From assembly GCF_014192015.1 (NCBI RefSeq), contig NZ_JACHXJ010000006.1:1-64000 (forward strand): DNA of 64,000 nt, given 5' to 3'. Positions 42,070-50,357 of the stretch are shown here, piece after piece (within the stretch, counting starts at the first letter, position 1; the number at the start of each line of letters is the position of its first letter). Position numbers and translations under genes: made by a program. The notes under the pieces are model-generated. The model was not told the origin of the DNA and made no database searches. It saw nothing but the letters and a program-made list of their open reading frames with translations. Origin of the DNA: Paenibacillus rhizosphaerae (GTDB taxonomy: Bacteria > Bacillota > Bacilli > Paenibacillales > Paenibacillaceae).

Positions 42070-43779
42070 CTATAGTTCCCCGTATTCGTGCCCGAGGATC
42101 AAAAATACGCTCGACGTCCAGGTAAAAGCCCGGTCCCGCAGCCCTTCGCCCGTCAGCGCGTCGAAGTTTTCCGCCATGCCGCTCTTGTTCAGCATACGGC
42201 AGAACCGCTGGGCCACCTCTCTGGCGAGCTCCGTATCCCCCGCCGCGGCGACGCCTTCCACGAGCAGCATGGTGGACGGCGCCCAGATCGGCCCCCGCCA
42301 GTAGCCGTCGGGCTGGTAATACGGGCTGCAGACGCTTTCGGTCGCCCAGCCGTTGCCGGTGAGAAATCGGTCCTCCTCCCGCAGCCCCTGGAGCAGCGCG
42401 GTCCGGACCGCTTCCGGCAGCCGCTTGCCGAGCAGGATCGGCACGAACAGCAGCAGGCTGTCGCCTTGGGAACGCTCATGCGTCCCCGACCGGCATGCCG
42501 TGAACCTGCCGTCCTTCCAGAAGTGGCGGAGCATGGCGTCCAGCGTATCCCCGGCAAGGCGGCGCCACCGCGCCGCTTCCTCCGCCTTGCCCAGCAGCCC
42601 GGCAATCTCGGTAAGAAGCTCCGCCTGCAGAATCAGGAAGGCGGACAGGTCCGGGCTTTCCACCGGAATGCCGTTATTGAACGCCGTGCTGTTGTCCCAG
42701 CCGGAATCGTTGCCGTGATTGTACTGGGGAATGCCGTCGCCATCGCCGTCCCGGTACCGGAACCACCAATCCGTCCATTTGGACAGCGGCCCGTATACTT
42801 CCCGAAGCTGCGCTTCGCCGATCCAATCGGTCCGGCGCATCATCCAGCCGAGCGTCCAGCCGTGAATCGGCGGCTTGTTGCAGTTCCACAGCTCATACTT
42901 GTCATTGATGAAATCGGGAAGCAGCCCGCTCTCATCCTGCCGGTCGAAAAAGATCATGAACTGGTCCCACGCCAGCTTCGGATCGTGGCGCACCAGCGCC
43001 ATGGCGTTAAAGCAGTGATCCCAGCTCCATATATTCGTCATCCAGTTCTTCGACATGTACATCGCCGGACGCGTCAGGCGGCCTTCAGCCGGGACGAGGC
43101 AAGACCATGTAATGTAAGCCGCCAGTTCCCGTCCTTCCCGCCAGCGATTCGGAACCGCGAGGCTGTGATCCAGCCAGGCCGCAAATTCGGCCTCGGCATC
43201 CTTTACCACCGCCTCAAAGGGCTCCCACGCCGGCCGCGGCTCCCACACGGTCCGGAATTCTTCGACGGCGAATTCTGCATCACCCGCGGCTCCGCCTGCC
43301 ATAAACTCAGCCACGATGCGCGAGCTCTTGATCTTGTCCCAGATCACTTCCATCTTCATGCAGCCGGCGAGACGGGTCAGCATAAACCGGCATTCGTGCG
43401 AAAAGCTGTTCACTTCCCAGCTGCCGGGCGCCGCCTCGTAGGCATAATCGTAAGCCGCCGGCTGAAAGGTCAGCCGGATGCCGCAGCCCCGGGTTCGGAA
43501 GCGCACGGTGCGGCTGTCCGAAATGCACAGCTCTGCATAAGCACCGCCGTCGAAGGCAGCAAGCTTCACGCTGGCGGGATTGGCTTCGGCCTCGAATGGC
43601 AGAAGACCTCCGGCGGCATCCAGCAGCTCGATGTGGAACACCTCACCGAATTTGTCGTCTCCGCCCCGGACGGTGCGCAGGTACAGCCCGGCCGGTCTAT
43701 TTTTACCCTCAGGCAGCAGCGATACCGCCAGAAACGTCTCTCTGCGGCTGAAGGGCACCACGTTCAGGTCAAAGTTCAT
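42070..43779 (-). CDS. GH63-like glucosidase (MGH1-type)
   Basis: The 569-residue protein has a beta-rich N-terminal domain of about 190 residues and an (alpha/alpha)6 barrel. Clan GH-G landmarks are W-S-W-D-H-C-F near 251, N-D-S-G-W-D-N-S near 357 (general acid Asp), Y-W-R-G-P-I-W-A-P and A-E-N-F-D near 537 (base Glu). Bacterial members cleave alpha-glucosides such as mannosylglycerate derivatives or short glucans. There is no signal peptide, so it acts in the cytoplasm. It is a single gene with a cre-like site ahead of it; the substrate is not readable. Confidence 0.8.
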   Translation of the reverse strand: MNFDLNVVPFSRRETFLAVSLLPEGKNRPAGLYLRTVRGGDDKFGEVFHIELLDAAGGLLPFEAEANPASVKLAAFDGGAYAELCISDSRTVRFRTRGCGIRLTFQPAAYDYAYEAAPGSWEVNSFSHECRFMLTRLAGCMKMEVIWDKIKSSRIVAEFMAGGAAGDAEFAVEEFRTVWEPRPAWEPFEAVVKDAEAEFAAWLDHSLAVPNRWREGRELAAYITWSCLVPAEGRLTRPAMYMSKNWMTNIWSWDHCFNAMALVRHDPKLAWDQFMIFFDRQDESGLLPDFINDKYELWNCNKPPIHGWTLGWMMRRTDWIGEAQLREVYGPLSKWTDWWFRYRDGDGDGIPQYNHGNDSGWDNSTAFNNGIPVESPDLSAFLILQAELLTEIAGLLGKAEEAARWRRLAGDTLDAMLRHFWKDGRFTACRSGTHERSQGDSLLLFVPILLGKRLPEAVRTALLQGLREEDRFLTGNGWATESVCSPYYQPDGYWRGPIWAPSTMLLVEGVAAAGDTELAREVAQRFCRMLNKSGMAENFDALTGEGLRDRAFTWTSSVFLILGHEYGEL

Positions 43780-43801
43780 GGCTGTTCTCCTCTTATCCAG
43801 G

Positions 43802-43817
43802 AATATAACGCTTTCAT
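43802..43817 (-). promoter_or_regulatory. cre-like site upstream of the GH63-like gene
   Basis: On the minus strand ATGAAAGCGTTATATT fits the cre consensus with one mismatch (A for the conserved C near the 3' end). It is 22 bases before the start codon, within the leader. Confidence 0.45.
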
Positions 43818-43962
43818 TGTAAGCTGCGGCGCCTGGAAGGGAAACGGCCAGGTGTTTCCATGTACCTGCACATTTGTTGGGAACAGCTTTATTTTCCGGG
43901 CAGTCGTGTCTTTTTGTCAGGTGGGATGGGGTACGTTTGTTAGATTTGGCAATTTGCCTCCC

Positions 43963-44859
43963 TTACACGCCCCATTCTTTTCGGGCATCGGCAACCGGTT
44001 TCGGCGTCGTTTTGCCCCATGCGTAATGGCCCTTTGGCTTGCGGCCCACCCATCTCTCATCGACAGGCTCCGAAGTAAGCTGATAGCGGGTATCTGAACT
44101 GATCCGGTAGCGGTCCGTCGTGTTGTTAAGCGAAGTATGCATCATGTACATGCCGAAAATAATGGCATCGCCCGCTTCGAAAGACGTCGTGGCCCATTGC
44201 CCCCCAAACGTATCGACGATCTCCACCGGGTCTTCGGAAAACCAGCCTGTCGCGACATTGTCCCGGTCTACATCCATTTCACCGTACGTTTGCCTTATTT
44301 TGCTGAAATGCTGGGAACCCAGGCACATGGCCAACGTTCCGAGCTCAAGTGGCGTGTCTCCGAAAGGAGTCCACATCGTATATACGTTTTTGGTGCCCCT
44401 TCCCATATACACGACGTCGTAATGCGCGCCGGTATTTCCGCCATGGGCTACGGCCCGCGGCCATTTATAATCGTATGTCATCGATTTGCCGCCAAGCAGA
44501 CGGTCAAAAAAATCCAACACCGAAGGATGGTTTACCACATCCAAAAATCGGGGAAAATCCGCCTGCAGCTCTTCCGCGCCGCCGCCCCACATCATGCTGC
44601 GGTTGTCTTGGGAAATACGCCCTTCGTTCAGCGGAGCCCCCGGCTCCAATCTGCCCATGGCCTGGAGTTTGCGTAAAAACTCCTCCCTTGCGGATAGCAC
44701 CCGCTCGCGGTCGTGAAATCCGCGGATCAGCAAGTATCCCTCCTCCGCCAGGCGCAATCTCAGCGCTTCCGTGTCCTCCATAATATCATTGCTGCTGCGC
44801 AGCTCGGTCAAATACCGGCTTCCCATCGCTAGCTCCCTCTTACCGATCGTCACGTTCAT
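43963..44859 (-). CDS. Phytanoyl-CoA dioxygenase (PhyH) family protein
   Basis: The 298-residue protein is an Fe(II)/2-oxoglutarate-dependent oxygenase. The iron ligands are H146 and D148 in A-H-Y-D and H241 in M-M-H-T-S-L-N-N-T; R250 or R252 in D-R-Y-R-I-S would bind 2-oxoglutarate. AAAGGAGAG precedes the ATG at 44859; the open frame reaches 45165 without support. An AraC regulator lies just upstream in the same direction and may control it. The substrate is unknown; related proteins hydroxylate a wide range of small molecules. Confidence 0.85.
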   Translation of the reverse strand: MNVTIGKRELAMGSRYLTELRSSNDIMEDTEALRLRLAEEGYLLIRGFHDRERVLSAREEFLRKLQAMGRLEPGAPLNEGRISQDNRSMMWGGGAEELQADFPRFLDVVNHPSVLDFFDRLLGGKSMTYDYKWPRAVAHGGNTGAHYDVVYMGRGTKNVYTMWTPFGDTPLELGTLAMCLGSQHFSKIRQTYGEMDVDRDNVATGWFSEDPVEIVDTFGGQWATTSFEAGDAIIFGMYMMHTSLNNTTDRYRISSDTRYQLTSEPVDERWVGRKPKGHYAWGKTTPKPVADARKEWGV

Positions 44860-44993
44860 ACCGCTCTCTCCTTTCAAGGTATTCTTCGCATTCCTGCCAG
44901 AAGCAGAAGATTCCCCCTCATCATAGCCCCTGCTCCTGGAGAAAGTCGTTAATCGAAACCCGCCACAATTTACGCAAAACCGCACCGGCTGCC

Positions 44994-45848
44994 TCAATGG
45001 TGGTCGCGGCGCTGCTTCGTTCTCCATTCCGATGGAGGACAACCTTCGGTCTTTTTGAACCACAGCGAAAAGGAGTGCAGCTGGGCAAAACCGATCTGCT
45101 CGGCTATGGCCTGCATATCCTTGTCGGTCGAGCTGAGAAGCCACTTGGCTTCTTCCAGGCGGCACATCTGCTGATACCGCTTGGGCGTCATGCCGTAAGC
45201 TTTGAAAAACCGTTTGCGGAAGCCTTCCTCCGACAGGCCGGCCATCTCTGCGAGGCTGCCGATGACGATCGGGTCCTGAAGATGCCGGCGAATATAATCG
45301 CCTGTATGCGATACCGTGAACGACTGCTGGTCCGGGTGGGAATGCTCGTTCAAAAACAGCAGCAGAATTTCGATCCAGGCCAGATCATTTCGGACCGGCT
45401 CTTTCAGCGTAGACGAACGGCTCCTCAGCCATTCCCGGAACAGCCGCTCGTAGCGGTCCTGGTCGAGGCGCGATAAGGCAATGAGGCGCGGTTTGCCAAG
45501 GACGATCAGCCGCTCGAACAGCTCACGTACGTGCACCGGCAGTCCGTCGGCGAGCACAACCCCGAACCGGATCGGCGTGATCGCATGGAACGAATGCGTG
45601 GCTAGGGACGGAATCAGCGCAACATGCCCGGCTTCGACCCGCCTTTCTTCCTGTTCATGGGCAAAGCGCCCGCTTCCTTCCAACACCACGGTGATTTCCA
45701 AATCGGGATGGCTCCACTGCCGCTCATCTTCCCAGTCCCTGCCGTGGGTCCCGATAAAACCTCTAATTTCGGGCAAGATTGCTCCACCCTCCTTGTCCGC
45801 CAGCTTGGACCAAGCCAAGCGCGTGATGATGATATGTTCACTATACAT
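44994..45848 (-). CDS. AraC family transcriptional regulator with cupin-type sensor domain
   Basis: The 284-residue protein has a cupin-type ligand domain (H-P-D-L-E-I-T-V-V-L-E-G-S-G-R near 47) and a C-terminal double helix-turn-helix (about 180-280) ending C-P-P-S-E-W-R. The ribosome site before the ATG at 45848 is weak. It lies 134 bases upstream of the PhyH gene in the same direction, so control of that gene is likely. Confidence 0.85.
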   Translation of the reverse strand: MYSEHIIITRLAWSKLADKEGGAILPEIRGFIGTHGRDWEDERQWSHPDLEITVVLEGSGRFAHEQEERRVEAGHVALIPSLATHSFHAITPIRFGVVLADGLPVHVRELFERLIVLGKPRLIALSRLDQDRYERLFREWLRSRSSTLKEPVRNDLAWIEILLLFLNEHSHPDQQSFTVSHTGDYIRRHLQDPIVIGSLAEMAGLSEEGFRKRFFKAYGMTPKRYQQMCRLEEAKWLLSSTDKDMQAIAEQIGFAQLHSFSLWFKKTEGCPPSEWRTKQRRDHH

Positions 45849-45925
45849 CAGTTGCGCGGAGGAGCTACAGTCCCAAGCCTTATTGCTTGTCCATTCTTTT
45901 TCCGTACCTTAGCTATGGGACATGG

Positions 45926-45931
45926 TATAAT
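45926..45931 (+). promoter_or_regulatory. Extended -10 promoter of the 45985 gene
   Basis: TGG-TATAAT gives a consensus -10 with an extended element. The -35 region 17 bases upstream is poor, as is common with extended -10 promoters. The start codon is 54 bases downstream. Confidence 0.5.
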
Positions 45932-45984
45932 CAGGAAAAGCCATGTGTTATTGGTATATTGTCAGATAAAGGAGGAACGGTTAC

Positions 45985-46596
45985 ATGGGATGGTCGGAAC
46001 TGCGGGCGGTGCCCAATGATTACGATGAGGAGATCCATGCGATCGATGCGCAGCTGATCGAACTGCTTAACCGCCGGAAGGCTCTGGCGAAAGGGCGCCG
46101 GTGTTTTCCGCCTAAGGAAGTGATGAAGGAATTCGAGGAGAAATTCGGGGTCAAACCGCCATATCTGAATTGGCTGTTTCAATCGATCAACGGTGGCTTC
46201 CACCGCTCGCGACCTGACGGCCCCGGTGAGCTGCAAGGCGTTATGCAAATCCTGAAGACGACAGTGATGGATGGATTCCAGTATGTCATCACCCATGCGA
46301 TGCAGCATGAGCATGGCAGTATCGTGCATGTCGAAATCAAACAGCTGGAGCATGCGGAGGATTTCACCGATTTTCGCCCACTTCTACAACTGGAAGTCAC
46401 GAGCCCTAAGGAAGAATACAACGTACAGCGCAGCGGTTCCCGTGGGGGCGGAGGAGCCAGCTCCATGTCCTTCCTCGTCGAACCCCGTCTGCCGGAACAT
46501 CTGGACGCCGTTCATTTTGCGCTGATCCCGTTTGAAGAGCCTATGGAATTCAGGCGCAGGGAGACTTTTCTCGATCAGGAGGTTCATTTCGAGTAA
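45985..46596 (+). CDS. Uncharacterised protein with chorismate-mutase-like N-terminus
   Basis: I cannot assign a function. The first 40 residues contain D-E-E-I-H-A-I-D-A-Q-L-I-E-L-L-N-R-R, a helix with the look of the AroQ chorismate mutase first helix, but the rest does not continue that fold. The C-terminal part is rich in H, E and hydrophobics and has a Gly-rich loop (R-G-G-G-G-A-S-S) before S-F-L-V-E-P-R-L-P. AAAGGAGG lies 9 bases before the ATG. It is monocistronic with a good promoter and terminator. A true mutase activity is doubtful because the other active-site elements are absent. Confidence 0.6.
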   Translation: MGWSELRAVPNDYDEEIHAIDAQLIELLNRRKALAKGRRCFPPKEVMKEFEEKFGVKPPYLNWLFQSINGGFHRSRPDGPGELQGVMQILKTTVMDGFQYVITHAMQHEHGSIVHVEIKQLEHAEDFTDFRPLLQLEVTSPKEEYNVQRSGSRGGGGASSMSFLVEPRLPEHLDAVHFALIPFEEPMEFRRRETFLDQEVHFE

Positions 46597-46653
46597 ATGT
46601 GCATTCGCGGAAGAATCGCAATTGAATACGCCGGTCCTGAGGAGTACCGAAAC

Positions 46654-46682
46654 AAAGAAGCAGGCAAGTGGCCTGCTTCTTT
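46654..46682. terminator. Terminator after the 45985 gene
   Basis: AAAGAAGCAGGC pairs perfectly with GCCTGCTTCTTT around a 5-base loop; both strands have T-rich ends. It lies between two convergent genes and probably serves both. Confidence 0.88.
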
Positions 46683-46744
46683 GTCATGTAACTGAATCTA
46701 TGGCCGGTAGCGCAGCGTTTGCTCATCCTGTAGTAGATTTCTCG

Positions 46745-47551
46745 TCAATAGGGATTTAATGCAAGGTGCTCGATGATGGGCCCAAACGCCTCTGCTTCGG
46801 TGAAAAAGCGCTCCGTGTCCTCCCCGCAAAATATTGCGGATACCGACAGGCGGAAGATGACCGCCCGTAACAGCATTTCCCGGTAATGACCGTCATCCGG
46901 CAGCAGACCTAGATCTGAAAGCGGACATCCCTGCCAGGCAATGCCGTCGCAGACAAGAATCGCTTCGGCATACGCCTCTGGGGCAACCGTCGGGGAAAAG
47001 TCGATGATCAGCGGACCGAGCGCCTCATCGAACAGGATGTTCCCGGCCAGATCGGCGTGGATCAGCTGAACGGTATATTCCCCGCTTCTCTTGACCTTTC
47101 CGAGCAAACCTGCCAGGAAATCCTTCACGGGGTCAGGGGACCCGGCCGGGAGTCCTTCGGTCTGCCACGCGATCCGGTGGCCATGGGACCAAGGATGGTC
47201 CGGCTCCGGAAACCCATCATAAGGTATGGCGGCTAGATCCCGATGGTACAACCGGGCGACCTTAAGCTTTTGTTCCAAGTGACCCTGAACTTCCCTGCCC
47301 GGCTCGAAACGGCTGCACGTCCATCCATCGCTGACAAAAGAACCGTTCCGTGCGTGTATCGGTCTGGAAATCCGGTAACCGCGCGGCTGAAGATCATGCA
47401 TGATGCCAAGCACCCACTCGGCATGCCGGACGTTTTCCGACGGCTTGAGAACCGCGTCCTGTACTTTAACGGTTGTATTTTGCCCGCCTTCGAGAGGAAG
47501 CGCCTCCCCTTGAAGCCCGAACGACTTCAGAATCTCCTCAGACAAAAGCAT
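46745..47551 (-). CDS. Aminoglycoside phosphotransferase-like kinase family protein
   Basis: The 268-residue protein has the kinase-like fold of the APH family: H-A-D-L-A-G-N (catalytic loop Asp) near 166 and L-I-I-D-F-S-P (metal Asp) near 182. The N-lobe lacks a clear glycine loop. Such proteins phosphorylate small molecules; resistance to aminoglycosides cannot be inferred. A short GGAGTGATGG precedes the ATG. It sits 86 bases downstream of the sigma-DUF1835 gene and could be co-transcribed with it. Confidence 0.8.
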   Translation of the reverse strand: MLLSEEILKSFGLQGEALPLEGGQNTTVKVQDAVLKPSENVRHAEWVLGIMHDLQPRGYRISRPIHARNGSFVSDGWTCSRFEPGREVQGHLEQKLKVARLYHRDLAAIPYDGFPEPDHPWSHGHRIAWQTEGLPAGSPDPVKDFLAGLLGKVKRSGEYTVQLIHADLAGNILFDEALGPLIIDFSPTVAPEAYAEAILVCDGIAWQGCPLSDLGLLPDDGHYREMLLRAVIFRLSVSAIFCGEDTERFFTEAEAFGPIIEHLALNPY

Positions 47552-47637
47552 GATCCATCACTCCATTTCTCATAACTTTCCCGTCTTACTAGCTGTATTA
47601 ATCATGGCCGGAACCATGTTGTTCCAAGCCAATGTTC

Positions 47638-49200
47638 CTACTCCCCGCATTTCACCAGCCTTCTCCGTTCCTGATCCCAACGCCATTCGGGCTTCGCACC
47701 GCTCAGATGGACGCCGCCGTACCACCCGTCAATGCCGCACCGTTCCAGGTAATCCTCACCGCTTAAAACCCGGGTCCCCCATTCCGTGATCTTGACCTTA
47801 CTGTCCCGGAAAGCCGGAGAAGATCCCGCATAGCCGGGGAAGTCTTCCGCCCCCTCCAGCGTTAACAGCGGACTTGGGCCCTGACAAAGGCTGCGCAGGA
47901 CATCCCAGTACTGCAGGTCACCCATGCCCAATCCGTGCAGCCGGTCGCCAATTTGCCTGAACAGGTCCAGCGGCGAATGAATCCCTTCGCTTACCTTTTC
48001 CAAAGTCATCTGCTCCACGATCCCGAGTCCGTTATAAACAGAAGGGTAGCGGGACAGATGCAGCTCAAATGCCTCCTTCACGAACGGGAGCGCCGAGGTG
48101 TCCTCCTCCAAAAGCTGCTGGAGCTTCATCGGATCAGGCGAGGTGTACGCCTCCCAAACCTTGCTCCCCAGCTTCAGCTCTTCCGCTCCGATATGGTGCC
48201 AGGTTCCGGATAACGTCTTCATCTGGCTGGCCGATAGCTGGCCGAGTCCGCGGAACAAGCCGACTCCCGGATAATCTCCGATACAGAGCAGATTCAGCTT
48301 CGTCCCGCCAAGGGACTGCCGTCCAAACCAGTGCAGCAAATAAGACAGCATCGTCTGGTCGAACAGGTCATGCTCGAACCACAGCACGACTTCGTCATAC
48401 TGCCGGAAACCGGCCAGCTGCTTCTCCTGGGCTTCGCTGATCCGGATAAACTCATCCGCCGGTATGCCCATGCCTTTCTCAAGATATCCCGCTCGAACCG
48501 CACGATTGGCCGGTTCCTCAGGCTCCAGAAATACCGGGCCTTCCGGATATACCTCGCGCCAAACCAGGATGTCCCCTTGAACGACTCCCTGCTTGAGCGT
48601 CTCGGCGACCGTATCGCCGTTTACAATATGCAGCATGCGTTTTCCTCCCTCGTGTAAATGCTGGAATACGTGGGCGAAATCGGCGACCGGCAGCGTGCCC
48701 CTCAGCTTGCGGCGTGCGTCGAACAGCCGCTTTTTCAGCGTCGTCACCGGCGTTCCCGCATACTCCGAAATTTCCTGCAGACTATACCCGTGAAAATAAA
48801 ACAGCTGAATCGCCTCCCGCATACCCGGCGATAACGCCTGAACCGAGTCGTAAAGCATCCGGTACAGCTCCTGCCGCGCCACAACCTCTCCGATATCCGG
48901 CAGGCCGGGCGCATTCAGTTCCCCCTCCTCCAGTGAGGAAGTCTGCGGCTTTCTGCGGATCAAGCGGTAGCATTGGCGGTGCACAATCGTCCGCAGCCAC
49001 CCCGGAAAGGCGTCCGCTTCCTGCAGCCGGCTAAGGTGGACGAACGCTTCCGTAAACGCCTCCTGCACCGCCTCCTCCGCCAAATTGTGATCCTGCAGCT
49101 TTCCGTATGCGGCTGTATGCGCCATCGCATAATACTGCCGGAAGAGGCGATATAGCGCGTCCCCGTCTCCCTGCCGGGCTTGTTCAATGATCTGCCGCAC
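47638..49200 (-). CDS. ECF sigma factor fused to a DUF1835-type domain
   Basis: The 520-residue protein starts with an ECF sigma unit of about 170 residues. Region 2 runs to W-L-R-T-I-V-H-R-Q-C-Y-R-L, and region 4 contains L-S-P-G-M-R-E-A-I and a helix-turn-helix ending A-R-R-K-L-R-G. From about residue 190 it continues as a DUF1835-like module (H-I-V-N-G-D-T-V-A-E, then V-W-R-E-V-Y-P-E-G-P-V) with a further C-terminal domain. Plain ECF factors are about 170-200 residues, so the fusion is the notable part. GTG at 49200 is chosen for GGGAGG 9 bases upstream. No anti-sigma gene is adjacent; the C-terminal domains may take over that role. Confidence 0.8.
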   Translation of the reverse strand: MRQIIEQARQGDGDALYRLFRQYYAMAHTAAYGKLQDHNLAEEAVQEAFTEAFVHLSRLQEADAFPGWLRTIVHRQCYRLIRRKPQTSSLEEGELNAPGLPDIGEVVARQELYRMLYDSVQALSPGMREAIQLFYFHGYSLQEISEYAGTPVTTLKKRLFDARRKLRGTLPVADFAHVFQHLHEGGKRMLHIVNGDTVAETLKQGVVQGDILVWREVYPEGPVFLEPEEPANRAVRAGYLEKGMGIPADEFIRISEAQEKQLAGFRQYDEVVLWFEHDLFDQTMLSYLLHWFGRQSLGGTKLNLLCIGDYPGVGLFRGLGQLSASQMKTLSGTWHHIGAEELKLGSKVWEAYTSPDPMKLQQLLEEDTSALPFVKEAFELHLSRYPSVYNGLGIVEQMTLEKVSEGIHSPLDLFRQIGDRLHGLGMGDLQYWDVLRSLCQGPSPLLTLEGAEDFPGYAGSSPAFRDSKVKITEWGTRVLSGEDYLERCGIDGWYGGVHLSGAKPEWRWDQERRRLVKCGE

Positions 49201-49553
49201 ACCTTCTCTCCTCCCTTTGAACTTGTATTCATCCCTATAGTGCAATATCGGATCCGTAAGGTTACCGAAGCTTCGGAATATTTTTTAAAAAAGCTGAATC
49301 TGTTCAGAAAAATTGTTTTAAAGCGGCGTAACTACCGTTTCTTAAAAATATACCTTCTGCCGATCGTTCAGTCGATCGCCTTGGCGATTACGCTGATCGT
49401 GCTTGATGCATTTTCGGGAGCAGTTCAAGCGAGACGAAATCAGCGGCCCAAACGATCGAGGCGCCAAGTAAGCAGCAGCACTCCGTTCCCGTCACCCAAC
49501 GCCCAGGCCCGGAATAGGCTGGTGTATACCATTCAACGATTGGAGCGAACCGC
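49201..49553 (+). other. Gene-free stretch with a possible decayed N-terminal coding segment
   Basis: No complete gene is seen. In frame 1, around 49320-49430, the translation is a basic stretch, a hydrophobic run (L-P-I-V-Q-S-I-A-L-A-I-T-L-I-V-L) and an A-V-Q-A signal-peptidase-like end. This may be the lost or frameshifted front of the DUF3298 protein at 49554, which is in another frame and has no signal peptide of its own. Confidence 0.4.
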
Positions 49554-50180
49554 ATGCCTCAATACGTACCGCCGGTCACCATCCATACCGTCACCTTTAC
49601 GGCCCCCGGCACGGTGATCCACTATCCGCAGGTGACCGGGCTCGCCGACAAAACGGCCGAAAACAAAATCAACCACACGATCATCCGTACGATCCAGGAC
49701 ATGCAGCGCGCCCAGCAGGCGGTCCAGACGGGAAGCCAGCCGGAAACGACCGGAAATTTCGAGATCAAAACGAACGAGCGCAGCATTCTCAGTCTGGTGC
49801 TGAGCAACTACACCTATTCCACGCCGATGGCGCATGGATACACGATCGCCAAGGGATTGACCTTTTCCATGCAAACGGGGAATACCTACACCTTGTCCAG
49901 CCTATTCAAACCGGGCTCCCCCTACCAAGCGGTCCTGACCGCTGCCGTCAAGAAGCAGGTGCAGGACCGGAATCTTCCGGTACTGGATGCGGGGAGCATC
50001 ACAGTCGCGCCTAACCAGGATTTCTACCTCGCCGACAAGGCGTTGGTGCTCTTTTACCCATTGTACGCGATCACACCCTATTATGTCGGTATTCCGATGT
50101 TCCCGATTTCGGTCTATGATCTGCAGGACATCGCCGCTGAAAACGGCCCGCTTACGATACTTGCCGCAGATGTCGTGTGA
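49554..50180 (+). CDS. DUF3298/DUF4163-type protein
   Basis: The 208-residue protein opens with a DUF4163-like strand (V-T-I-H-T-V-T-F then H-Y-P-Q-V-T-G-L) and continues with DUF3298 (L-S-S-L-F-K-P-G-S, then F-Y-L-A-D-K-A-L-V-L-F-Y-P-L-Y-A-I-T-P). Related extracellular domains occur in the anti-sigma factor RsiV and in peptidoglycan deacetylase PdaC. It lacks a signal peptide in its own frame; one is visible upstream in another frame, so this may be a truncated secreted protein. It is divergent from the sigma factor gene at 47638, a possible but unproven functional link. Confidence 0.7.
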   Translation: MPQYVPPVTIHTVTFTAPGTVIHYPQVTGLADKTAENKINHTIIRTIQDMQRAQQAVQTGSQPETTGNFEIKTNERSILSLVLSNYTYSTPMAHGYTIAKGLTFSMQTGNTYTLSSLFKPGSPYQAVLTAAVKKQVQDRNLPVLDAGSITVAPNQDFYLADKALVLFYPLYAITPYYVGIPMFPISVYDLQDIAAENGPLTILAADVV

Positions 50181-50255
50181 TTGAGCGGCCGCCGTTAACC
50201 ATTTTCGCAGCCTAAAGTTACCCCCTATCTACAAGCTGGATAACTCCAAAAAAGC

Positions 50256-50301
50256 AAAGAGCCGCTTCCATATCGTCCGGGAGACGAAGGAACAGCTCTT
50301 T
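50256..50301. terminator. Terminator between convergent genes
   Basis: AAAGAGC (50256-50262) and GCTCTTT (50295-50301) pair, with an inner TTCC/GGAA stem. T-rich ends are present on both strands. It separates the DUF3298 gene from the last permease gene. Confidence 0.65.
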
Positions 50302-50357
50302 TACACGTAAGCCTACGTTCATGGTCACTGTGGTACACGTGGCACACAGCATCCCTC

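Noticed and set aside
42088..44097. Very long open frame on the plus strand opposite the GH63-like gene
   Set aside because: It is a shadow of the high-GC coding frame on the minus strand. It has no recognisable domain, no ribosome site and a skewed composition rich in Arg, Pro and His.
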